A stretch of 63,936 nt of DNA from contig AZLU01000092.1 of NCBI GenBank assembly GCA_002224055.1, positions 1 through 63,936 on the forward strand, given 5' to 3'. Made by a program: the position numbers and the translations under genes. The stretch comes from Pezizomycotina sp. ARF18. Lineage: Eukaryota; Ascomycota. Below, piece after piece: positions 1 through 10,277 of the stretch. Each line of letters begins with the position of its first letter. Positions within the stretch are counted from its first letter, which is position 1. The notes below the pieces were generated by a model that was given only the letters and a program-made list of their open reading frames with translations, ran no database searches and was not told where the DNA came from.

Positions 1-2072
1 GGGCTATTATTCGCAAACAATGTACGGACACTACTAGACCAAGAGTCTTTGAATCACTCGTTGAGAAGACAATGCCAATACTTTGGAACATTCGTCAAAT
101 CCGATGTTCACTGTCCGTTGTATCCCTACCATGGTTCCTATCTCTCTTTATCAACTCAATGCCACTGGTCTTCGCGTTTCGCGTGTTGGACGTCTTTTTC
201 CTCGAAGGTGCAAAGTGCTGTTTCAAGTTGGCCTCGCTATCCTTCGAATCAATGGGGAGGAAACTCCTAGATGCGACCGATGATGGAGCATTCATAAGCA
301 TTCTCAAGGGTTATTTTCTCAGACTCGACGAAAGTGCACACCTAGGAGTGACAACGAGAACTTCGAGCGTTAACGTTTTCAAGAGCTCATGGTAGTGGCA
401 TTTAGAGAGTTTTCTGGAATCACAGAGCAACTATTGCAGATCAGCGAGCAAGCATAAGGATCTGTCTTATCGTCCATAGAGTCGTTTGCCAAGCGGACAC
501 GCTCCGGAACTCGGACGAGAGCAAGAGGTTAAATGTGGATGATCTGGGCTCAATATATGACCGATCTATAAGTTCTCTACGAGCGCCAGGAACGTCTTGC
601 TAAACTATCGCTTGAGAAAGAGAAGATGGATAAAGGGAGGAAGTCGACTTCCTCGGCATCCTCAAAGGGGATGAGTGCGGAGGGTAAAGGACTTGGACGG
701 GTCGGGTTGGGCCCAACGCCAACTTTGATGGACTACGATTACTTCCGGGAGTTTCTTGCAGGCATCGCAAAATGGGCTATTACAGATTCCGCAAACCTTT
801 CGTCGTCTCTCAAGACTTCCTTCCACAGCCTCTAATGCGAAGCAGTGGGGCGAAGGAACTCAGTGCCAGCGGATCACGATTCATGCAGAGGCTTTCCGGC
901 GCTGGGACTCTGATTTCCGGTCAGGTCTGTCATTACAAAACGTGGTTGCGGGGATCGCCGCCATCAAAGGTAAGAGAGATATCATGGAAAGTATAAGCTA
1001 TTTCTTCGAGCTCTACGACGACGACGGGGACGGCAAGGTAGACCGCGAAGGGATTCTCAGGATTAGCGAGGCATTGCTATTTATCACTCGCAAGGGCTGG
1101 GAAATCCCTCCGCTGGGCACTGCCGAAAGCAACCCTGAGAGCTCGGATGGGAGGAGCGGTAGCGATGTGTTCTTAAACAGCGTCAGCGGTTTTATCCGGA
1201 GGTGCTTCGAGTACGCCGACCCCGATCATCCGCAAACCGCGATCACGAGCAGGAGCCGTCGATGTGACGGATTGGAAGATCTCGTTGACTTGCTGGATCT
1301 TAACGAACCCGGATCGTCTGGAACAAGTATGGAGACTCTACAACTAGCCCGAACATTAAGGAACAGGTCTCACCGCAATCAAAAGCATAGCAACCCCGTC
1401 ATCGAAGTCCCCTCGGTATCGGATGGTGGCTCGAGAAATCTGTCGGTTTCCGCGAACGCCGCATTGGACCCTGCGAACCCACTTCACATAACACTACCAA
1501 CTTTCCGCATGGTTAGTACTGGCGGACGAAGTTCTGGAGCACTTTTTCGATAAGGGATTTGCGGATTCTTCATGCTTTCCACGGACGCCAATAGCGCCAG
1601 AGCGATAAGTTTTTGAAGCCGCCTTACGGTTTTGCCAATGTCGGGAATAGCGCAGGAGCGTTCCCTAGCATGACTGGTGCGAAAGGTCTGCGTGGCGTGC
1701 TGGATGGAATTGTCAATGACGGCCTGCGCGTTTGCTCAAGAAGTTCGGCGCCGAATGGATGAAGCCCAAAAGGAACTGGAGAAGAACGCTGTTCCTGGTA
1801 GGTACAGGGATGAAGACGATGATGAAGGTGATGCTAAAAGCATCAGGGAAAGAGACCGTGACCTGCTCCGTGGAGCGGAAGCTGAAGTAAGCCCTGGTCT
1901 TGTTCCCGCAAGTGGACTTCAGGGCGACTCTCAGGACGATCACGCTGTGAACGACAACGACTCAAATGACACAACGGGTTCCAGTTCAGTGGGCACATAC
2001 AACGAACTAAGGATAAAGAAAGATACGGTTAAGACCTATTTTTTTTGTGTGCTGCCTACTTTTCGTCAATGA
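1..2072 (+). CDS. gyp2: TBC-domain Rab GTPase-activating protein with EF-hand (Gyp2/Mdr1-like), 3' part
   Basis: The gene enters from the left edge, so its start (expected to hold GRAM domains) is missing. Bases 72-395 encode the end of a TBC domain, with motifs such as SLPWFLSLFI and LLDATDDGAFISILKGYF, the typical C-terminal part of a Rab GAP. Bases 540-830 give a linker with YDR, RQERLAKLSLEKEK and TLMDYDYFREFLAGIAKW. An EF-hand follows near 1000-1050 (DDDGDGKVDREG; loop position 12 is Gly rather than Glu), then an acidic tail ending in a stop at 2070-2072. TBC plus EF-hand is the layout of yeast Mdr1/Gyp2 and animal TBC1D8/9, which stimulate GTP hydrolysis by Rab proteins in vesicle traffic. 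The reading frame breaks repeatedly: residues of the TBC end are split between two frames at about 215-260, and again near 400-620, 840-900 and 1520-1740. Family assignment is firm; exact exon borders are not. Confidence 0.8.
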
Positions 2073-2602
2073 TTTGTAGAGCGACTGGGTATGAGAAGAG
2101 GAAATTCTGAACGAAAAGGAAGGCGAGAATGTAGGCCTCAAAGATAAGGGACATGAAAAACAGGTGGGAATAAACAAGGAAAGGAGACTAAATTACAAGC
2201 AGCCATCTCTGAATAACAGTCGAGTAATTCGGATGATACCGTAAGCTACCTGGGTATATTATAATGATTTTTGACCCTTCTCGGAAGTCACAAGTCTGCA
2301 TACTCTTGTACCTCTTTCAATTTCCATCGAACGTCTACTCCATGCCTTTCTTTCTTTTCTCAGCTTTCTGCTTTTCTTCCTCTTTTCTCTAGTCTAAAGT
2401 CTGCAGCCTCCCTTCCAGTTGTTGTTTTCTTCAAGTATCAATATCTTGTTGCCGTATGTACGTATGTATGTGTGTGTATATCGGTGTATTGCATGTCGTG
2501 TAGGTCGTTACTTGCTTGGCTAAATTCTCGTCAATTTTATTTCGCCGTTTATATTGTTACTTATATTTATTATATACCATTTTTCCCCTTAATTTTTTTT
2601 TG

Positions 2603-2627
2603 AAAAAAAAAAAAAAAAAAAAAAAAA
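2603..2627. repeat. Poly(A) tract, A25
   Basis: Uninterrupted A run flanked by T runs. It is one of dozens of A/T homopolymers of 12 bases or more in this window. Confidence 0.9.
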
Positions 2628-4059
2628 TTTTTTGTACAGTATCATCAATTCAGTATACACCTCTCCCTTGCTTGTTACCAAAAGGGCTGGGGTACGAGAT
2701 AAAGTATCATTTATAATTTGAATCACATCGATGGAATTCTTACTCGCTCCCTTGGGAAGAAAGACATTTAGAAATATCAAAAGGTAAGAAATGCTTAACT
2801 TAGGGGATTATATTGAGGCACGTATACTTATTGGAGACGCTACGAGGATCTTTTGATTCGGAGGTCGATTCCACTGTCCATAGCCCGCCATCGCCTATGA
2901 AATACGCATAATAGGATGATTGCAAATACCAAACCTGCCCTCTGAATGCCCTCTGAGGAACTATTTGCCTCTGTGAAAAATCTCTATATATCTAGCTAGA
3001 TACACGGAATTCGCGGAAAAGACGGTAGCAATTTAATAGTTTGATATTTTTTAGACACCTTATCCTTCTTTCGGTAATAAGAAGGAAAGGCAGGCATCCC
3101 ACTCCAAAACTCTTCTTTTTTACCAGTATCAAGTAGCTCTGCCCATTTCTTTTACATCCCTTTATTATTTATTTTATATTTTAGATCATCTGTCAGCGGT
3201 TTTTTTTATTCTGTTCGAGTAGGGGCAAAAATAATACATAAAATAACTATAAGTAGATAGATAAATAGATAGATAAAAAAGGAGGAGGAGACATGTGCCA
3301 GGTTGTCCATGTATATTTACGTAGCACGGCAGGAGGGGACACCTGATTGCAATACCTCATAGGTCAGAAAGGCACGAAGATAAGAAAAGTGCTCGAATCA
3401 CGGACTATCGTCATCATCACCACCACCATTTATCGTGAGCGCCAAGGATATCCTTCAAATAGCAGAATAGCACTGGGTCCTCACAGTTCTTAAAGTTGTA
3501 CTGACTTAAGTAAGAGGTACTACTATTTAAAATATATATAGAAAGAGAAAGAAAAATAGAAAGAAAAAATAAATAAATGATAGATAAATAAATAAATAAA
3601 ATTATATATAACACATCTACATAGTGAGGACTTTCCTGATACGATCCCGAAGAGCGGCGATTCAATCAGTCTCTTGGAGAGGAGGCAAGAGAATATCTCG
3701 AAGAGGGGAGGGAAAAAAAACATAAAAACATAAAAAAGGTAGAGTCAAAATAGCTAAAATGGATATCGACGGTATTCTACGGGATTTGTACTTGATTAGC
3801 TGTAACTCTGATTCTCTCCCTCTTTTCTCCCTCTCTCGAGTTATAAGAGAAAGGAGAGCTTATACGGAAGATCACACAAGCGCTATATACTACCTTAGCT
3901 CGGTAGTAGCTACGTTCTTTCTTTCTTTCTTTCTTTATTATTACTATTATCATTATTTTGGGAATGTCAATCTTACCGCTCTGACTTCAGGCCGTTTCCG
4001 CAGATTCCTACAAAAGAGGGATATCAGAAGAGAAAGGCGAAAAAAAAAAGGGTTATGGA

Positions 4060-4075
4060 GGGGGGGGGGGGGGGG
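4060..4075. repeat. Poly(G) tract, G16
   Basis: A 16-base G homopolymer within an AT-rich gap. Its length is likely uncertain in the assembly. Confidence 0.85.
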
Positions 4076-5735
4076 AGAGAAAGCTAAAGAAGGAACAGAA
4101 AGTAAAGCTAATCCTGCCTCTGGGTCATGTGTTCCTCGGACTTCTTCGCAGGAATGGTTGGCGAATTTTTATTTTCGCATCCCACGATCTACGTAGATAC
4201 AGCCAGGCAACACGGGTCCGGCGATTTTTTGTTTTTATTTTTATTTATAAGTTAAGTCTTTTTTCAAGACGTCTTCAATCGTCATTGAAGTAACTCTTCA
4301 GAAAAGGAAAATAAATTTAGGGAGGTGAAGGTCATCAATAAGGCGGAGTGAATTGATCGTATCTCACTCATTATCGATGTTTTTTCTACGACCTGCTTCG
4401 CCAAATAAATCAAAATCGTAGGTGGTGATAAATAAACAGGTACCTAAATACAATGTATACTAAGTACTTAGTATCTATAATATCTATATAATACAAGTCA
4501 GTTAAATCTAATGTCAAGTCTTTTAGAAAGTCAGCAGTTGTTACTTTAGATAGATACTATTAATCTATTATTTATTTATTTATTTATTTGGATTTTTTTT
4601 TTTTTGGTGTTCTTCTTTCCCGCCTTTTCCTCCTTGTGATTTTCCATTCACGTCCCGTCCTTTCGCAGTAAGAAGTTACTGCTATGAGGGGGCTAGGTCT
4701 TACTAGGTCACTAGAGGAAATACAGAAAGAAGAAGGGGACAAACCGTCCCTCATATGCAAATATCCAAGTAGTGCAACCACTTTCATTCGCAGCAAATGA
4801 ACCAATAGACCAAAAAAAAAAAAAAAAAAACAAAGTGGATTGAGATTGCGACATGCCTAGGTAATTGTAAATATACATACCTACGTTTAGTATATATAGT
4901 CAATATACAATATTTCTTCGTCAAAATGGAAGAGCAATAAGAAGCGAAGGGAAAGGAATGAGTGCTAGCATGTCTGTCAGCCAGGAATGTCCAAAGGTAG
5001 GTAGCTACTTGGTGTCGGTAGCTCTTAATTTCTACGTCTAACTTCTTGTTTTTTAATACTCGAAGCATGGATACATCTACAAGTATATAGATATAATATA
5101 AATATATATATTCAGTATATCTCTTTATAAGTATTTTTTTATTCGTAATAACTAGTAGTACTAGTTTTCGCCGCGATCTCTATCGTTCTTTATTCAAAAC
5201 GACCGCTTCTTTACTACAGAAGCCCCCTTGTGTATATACGATTAGATAAATAAAGTATATAATAATATAGATCACGCTATCGATTCGATATAGTATTTAT
5301 ATATAAAATTATATTATTATTAAATAATAATTTAAAAATAATAATAACAATAAAATACCTAGTCTCGAGACCCTCCGCAGGAGGAATAATACCAAGTAGG
5401 TAAAAAAAAAAAAAAAAAAGGTCAAGAGCTGTTTGAACTAGAATATTATAACATACTTCTTTAAGTGAATATTTTAATAAAACATCGCAAGTGCTTACTC
5501 AAAGTATCCTTTAACTGTATTGTCATTGAATAGCAGAAGTAGTAGCAGCAGAAGCTAGTTAGTAGTAGTGTACCAAGAAATAAAAGTGGTGTCTTTCTGT
5601 TTTTTGCTTATTGGATACTTAATCTAACCCCCTCCTTTCTTCTTCCCTTCTTTGTATTATTTATTCCTCCAATTGTTATTATTACTAATAAAATTATTAT
5701 TAAAATACTCTCCCCTTCCCCGGAGGAACAGAACA

Positions 5736-5758
5736 CACTCACTCACTCACTCACTCAC
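5736..5758. repeat. CACT microsatellite
   Basis: Perfect tandem CACT tetranucleotides upstream of the RfeG-like gene. Confidence 0.85.
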
Positions 5759-6404
5759 ACAAACGACGAAACAATAATAAGTTGTACATCACCATCTCTC
5801 CCTGTTTCTTTCTTCATCCAACTTTCTAGTTCTCCATTTTTACTCCTTCTAAGGCACTTAGGAAATCGCAGACCCTTTGAGGTATTATTATTGCTCGCTC
5901 TTTTCGCCTTTGACCCTTCGGGCTTCGTACTTCCCGTCAATAATATCTGTAAATACTTTTTTTCTTTCTTTTTTTTGGATTGCTGTTCCCTTCCATTGGG
6001 CCGTTTCTCTTTCGCACGCACGATAAGATTGAAAAGATATACTACTATCTATCATATATTCTTGTCTGGTTCTTGTGCTATATTTTCTACTTCCCTCTCT
6101 CCTTATTTCCTCCGGTAGGAGTTTCCTGAGCTCCTTGCGGCTTTTTTTTTTTCCCTTTCCCACATAATATTAGTGCAACGCTGGGCGTCAGTCGAACGTA
6201 TAATAATATTAAGTTTTATTCTCATTCCCTCTTCAAGTTGTGACGTGCGGGAAAAAAATTTTTTTTTTTTTCTTTATTCTTTCTCTTCTTTCCCTCCTCT
6301 TTGCTGAATCTCTTCCCGCTGACATTTACTTTTCCCCACTCATTCTCCGTCTGAGAAGAGTGCCTCCGACTCTGGAACTGCTGAGGACAAATCACACTTG
6401 AGAT

Positions 6405-8040
6405 ATGAGTGACAATTACGGCTACGGCTACGGGTCCTCTGGCGGTGGCGGTGGCAGTGGCGGTGGGGGTGGAGGAGGTTACGGCTCTAGAGACCAGTAC
6501 GGCGAACGTCGAGATGAGAGGTCCAGTGGAGGACGAGGATACAGCATGCCAGACCGTACGCGACTAGCTCCGGAGCTGGGGGCGGAGGGTCTGGGGGCTA
6601 TGGGGGTTATGGCGGGCCTGGCGGTGGAGATGGGTACTCGCAGCACCAGTATTCTAGCGATAGGGGAGGTCATTATGGTCTCCCGCCATCAAATTATCCT
6701 CCACACGATTCGTCATCGTACGCCCCTCCTCGACGGGACCTCAGGCCAACTCACCGTGATGACTATCCCGGAGACACTGGCCACCAAGGACGTTACGACC
6801 CTAACCCGTACGCTACAGGAGGCGGCGGTAGCAGGCGGCCGGAGGACGCGCCGGAGTATCGACATCCGCCACCATCGCGAGATTTACCGGAGCAAACGCT
6901 TGAAAAGAAAGGGGAGCATGATCAGTTTAATACCTGGCGACTTTCGGGCGATCGGATTAACAGACATGTAATACAGAAGGATCTGTGCGCTTACCTTGGA
7001 AGTACTGCAACCATGAAAACTAGGAAACCTCAGAGGTGAGACTTCAAGTTTCATTACTACATTTCCTCCCGTTTTTCGCATCGTCACTTTTGCTCTCTTT
7101 CCCTTTAACAGTCTTTCTTTCTTCCTTTCTTTTTCTTCCTTTCTTTTCTTCCTTTCTTTTTCTTCCTATTTTTTTTTTTTTTATATTTATTTTAAATGAC
7201 ATGGTTCTGACAATCAACTAGGGGAGATTCTATCTGATAACCGCATACCGACCATTTTTCAGAGGTATCCCCATTCTTCCCCTTCTTGGTTAATTACTAA
7301 CTGATTCGATCGCACTTGTTTGTTTCCTCTTGCTTCTTGCTTTGCGCTCATTATTGATTAAGGCCCAATTACGCGACCTTATACAATCTTCGGACAGATA
7401 CGGAGAGAGCCCTACCACTTTCAGTAGGTTTACATATCTTGATTAAACGAGTGCGTGTGTTTAGAAATGTGGCCAGTTATGTTTGCTAAATACCTGCACA
7501 CCCCTCCAAAAAAAGTTTCGCGAGAGCCCGAGCGGCAACATAAGATCTCCGTCAGGAGACAGCAAGAAGACGATGAAATCGCTTCAAAGACCTCAGGCAT
7601 ATCTTCTGAGGTCTCGACGGAGTCGGACGCGAATTATCGGCCTTTTAGCGGCGGTTACCCGGATACCAGACCAGCTGGTCCCCACGCGCTCAACACTACT
7701 ACTCTTGGAACCACTGCTCGGCGGGGCATTACGAACCCCCCTATGCCGAACCTGCATATTATCCTCCTCCTATGGAAGAATCTAGACCCACCCAGGAACA
7801 GTTACGGCGACGTGAAATGGACCACAATCCTTCAGGCTACCCGGGTTTCGATCGCCCAGCATCGGGTTCCGAGACAACGCCTTACGCTAGTCATGAAACC
7901 CCTTACCCCAGATATGGTGCCCCCCTGGGACAAGCCGCCCACGATATGGAGCTGGCGATGGACCCTCACACATGATGACTGATGAACCGGACCCTCGGTT
8001 TCCCGGTTCTAAAGGCGACATGCAAGAACAGATGGTATGA
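6405..8040 (+). CDS. GY-rich protein resembling fungal RfeG putative transcription factor
   Basis: The ATG at 6405 opens a Gly/Tyr/Ser-rich N-terminus (GYGYGSSGGGG...) that continues through frame breaks as a G, Y, P, R, S-rich disordered segment. Bases about 6930-7033 and 7219-7263, joined over a GT-AG intron (7034 to about 7218), encode GDRINRHVIQKDLCAYLG followed by a GRFYLITAYR segment. I recall this arrangement from fungal proteins annotated as RfeG: GD, I, R, VI, D, YLG, then ITAYR. After another intron, bases about 7490-8034 give a Pro/Tyr/Arg-rich tail. A possible stop is at 8038-8040, but the frame may run on through a further intron. RfeG's molecular role is poorly defined, so the transcription-factor label is inherited, not shown. 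Several indels split the tail into all three frames. Other low-complexity RNA- or DNA-binding proteins are possible. Confidence 0.5.
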
Positions 8041-8636
8041 ATGTCACGAGATCGTTCAGAAAAGAAAAGGAACCAGATTGTTAGAGTCAAATCAACTCCA
8101 GGAACTGGAAAACGCACGTTCACCATTACTACATAGACCTAACACATGGGCCCGATTTCTAGGCTCTTATTGGCGATCGACATTGGATTAATTCTCCTCT
8201 TCCTACGTACGCTGCGTTCCATCTCTCATGTGGATTTATTTCTCGCGGATTCCACGATTAGATTTACGGTATTATTTTTTTTTTTTGGCTTATCGGATTT
8301 CCATATTATGTTCGGGCCTATCCATTCCTTTGAACTTTAACTGCTTTCGTTCTCATAGCCATAACTGCTAGCCATTTTTTTCTCCTTTAACGCTGAATTT
8401 CTTGTTTACCTTTCTTCGTTGCTTCTTTATGTTGTTGTCTCTGATGACCACAATTATGGTATCCTTACCTTTATCCTTATCCTTACTCCTACCGCAATAA
8501 CTGGTATTGTCCGGGATCTAAAGCCTGGCTGTCCTTGGTCTATCTATAAGCCCAAATAGCCAAATTTCTGCTGTGCCTCGACATGGAAATTCTGGCTACG
8601 GATCTTCCGAGGGCAATTATCACTAATAACTTTGAG
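8041..8636 (+). other. Possible C-terminal continuation of the RfeG-like gene
   Basis: Bases 8041-8130 encode a basic patch (SRDRSEKKRN...) in one frame. Bases about 8437-8540 encode a Tyr/Pro run (DDHNYG, then YPYLYPYPYSY one frame shift later). Bases about 8580-8633 encode RHGNSGYGSSEGNYH before a TAA. The composition matches the upstream GY-rich protein, so these may be further exons, interrupted by indels. I could not join them into one frame. Confidence 0.3.
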
Positions 8637-8754
8637 GTTCTTGTCCATCTATCCTTTTTTTTTTTTTTTTTTTTTTTTACATATACCTTCCTCCCTCACA
8701 AAAGAAGGGGGAGGAGTTTCGTTCATGGCATCGTGCTATTTTGAATGAGGAATC

Positions 8755-9235
8755 GTTCAGACTATCTGAACCTTGGATAATAATATTTTCTGGAATCGGC
8801 TTTCTACTGGATCTCTGGAGTAAATAAATCTTGGCCCCGTATTCTGGACCCATCTTTTGATATCAAGGACCTATCTGGATTGGACCTCAGGACTACCACA
8901 GCCAAGGATTTCATTACATATACGAAAAAGAAAAAGAAAAGAAAAAGAAAAGAAAAGAAAAGAAAACGAATAAGAAAAAGCTCCCGGACATTGGCCATTT
9001 AATGCTGGATATATCAATATAGGATCTGGACCTCTGGCTCTTTGCTGGACCTCTTTGCTGGACCTTAAACTGCTGGATACTGATCTTTCGCGTTGGCCAA
9101 GCTGCCTCGGAATCTCTATAAAATATCATAAGCAAAACAATTAAACTAAATATTGGACCCTGCTGGAGTTGCTACCATTCAAGGATCTCCTGGACTTCTG
9201 GACTTTTGGAACAAGAGAAATACTTCTGGTAGAAT
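8755..9235 (+). repeat. Degenerate CTGGA-rich direct-repeat tract
   Basis: CTGGA, TTGGA or close variants occur about sixteen times in roughly 480 bases, for example TCTGGACC, GCTGGACC, GCTGGATA and ATTGGACC. A 13-base direct repeat (TCTTTGCTGGACC) occurs twice near 9037-9065. A purine-rich run of AAAAG units sits at about 8923-8965. Read as codons, many units give Ser-Gly-Pro; one stretch near 8838-8920 reads YQGPIWIGPQDYHSQGFHY. It may be a decayed or indel-ridden extension of the GY/SGP-rich coding region upstream, or non-coding DNA. Confidence 0.45.
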
Positions 9236-9521
9236 ATATAGCTAAATCGGGACCTTTTTTCCTAAAAAAAATTTTTTTTCTTTGAAAAAACTTTACTTTC
9301 CCTTGGATTGACACACTTTGCAGGCCTGAGTATTTTATTGATTTATCTTCCGACTATACTCCTGTTATGATGTTCTCTTTCCTTATATTCATATTATCAT
9401 ATATACATGTCTTCTGACCAGTTATTTTGATGTCATTGATTATTATCATATTAACTTATGCCGGCTCCATCATTTAACGCACCATTTTTCTTCGAAGACA
9501 TGACCTGTTTTTAGCTCCTTG

Positions 9522-9552
<31 letters not shown>

Positions 9553-10277
9553 CGTGCGTTCTTTTTACTAGTTTGTGTATTTGTTATTCTATCCCTATGT
9601 AAATCTCGATAGAGTTAAGCCTATAATTTCCAATAACTCTTTCCTACTTGGTCGCCATTGCATGGTTTTCATTATTTGACCTTTTAGGCACGGTTATCGA
9701 TATTTAATACTTTGTAGTTTTGGTTTTCAACTTCACTTTATGGAATCATCCCCATCGACAAGTCTAAACATTTCTTCCTCCTATGATAATATACCTCCTC
9801 TTCGGTAAGCTTGTGCACGTGAGCGAATATATATATATATTGTGTGGTTGTATTACTGATACCTGCACGAAGAACGGCAAATTTGCTAGTCTTTTGCCTA
9901 CATCATTCGCGTCGTTCTCATGAGCCCCCTCACAAATATGCAGCTTTAAGCTGGAGGTATTATTAAGTTGCTAGCTAAATATAAAATGAAGCAATGACCA
10001 TGATTTCCGGAGCCCATTTCGAAACCCATTGTTCGCGTTCCCCAAAAAAGAAGGATGAAAGAATAAATGCATTGGTGAACGAGTTTTTAGTAGAATAAAA
10101 AAAAAAAAAAAAAAAAAAGAGGTAGAGACAAATAACACATGAGGGAAGAGTAGATATTTAACTAGTCAAGAAATCATTAAATTACGCCCCCATCTTAACT
10201 CCAAGCCTAAGAATGTGCCCCCTTTCTTTCATGATGTTTTCGTTTCCAAAAAAGGGGGTTTTTTTTTTTTGGTATGT
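9236..10277. other. Intergenic region between convergent genes, no gene seen
   Basis: AT-rich sequence with several poly(T) and poly(A) runs (near 9529-9552 and 10097-10119) and a short TA repeat near 9828. It lies between the 3' ends of the RfeG-like gene and myosin II and probably holds their 3' UTRs. Confidence 0.5.

Larger units (their letters stand above)
2073..6404. other. Long AT-rich intergenic region, no supported gene
   Basis: About 4.3 kb between the Rab GAP and the RfeG-like gene. Open frames here are short and mostly low complexity. The region holds many simple-sequence tracts: A25 at about 2603-2627, GATA-type repeats near 3253-3275, G16 at 4060-4075, TTTA repeats near 4565-4588, A18 near 4813, and CACT repeats at 5736-5758. 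The last 700 bases, CT-rich on the + strand, probably include the promoter and 5' UTR of the gene at 6405. A short frame on the minus strand at 3417-3495 (NCEDPVLFCYLKDILGAH) looks protein-like but cannot be extended into a gene. No tRNA, rRNA or transposon was recognised. Confidence 0.5.

Noticed and set aside
3759-4196. + strand open frame of 146 codons
   Set aside because: Built from CTTT and TTA repeats and a poly(G) run; no protein-like composition, no splice context.
9037-9065. 13-base direct repeat as a transposon target duplication or element end
   Set aside because: No inverted termini or transposase-like frame nearby; fits the local CTGGA repetition instead.
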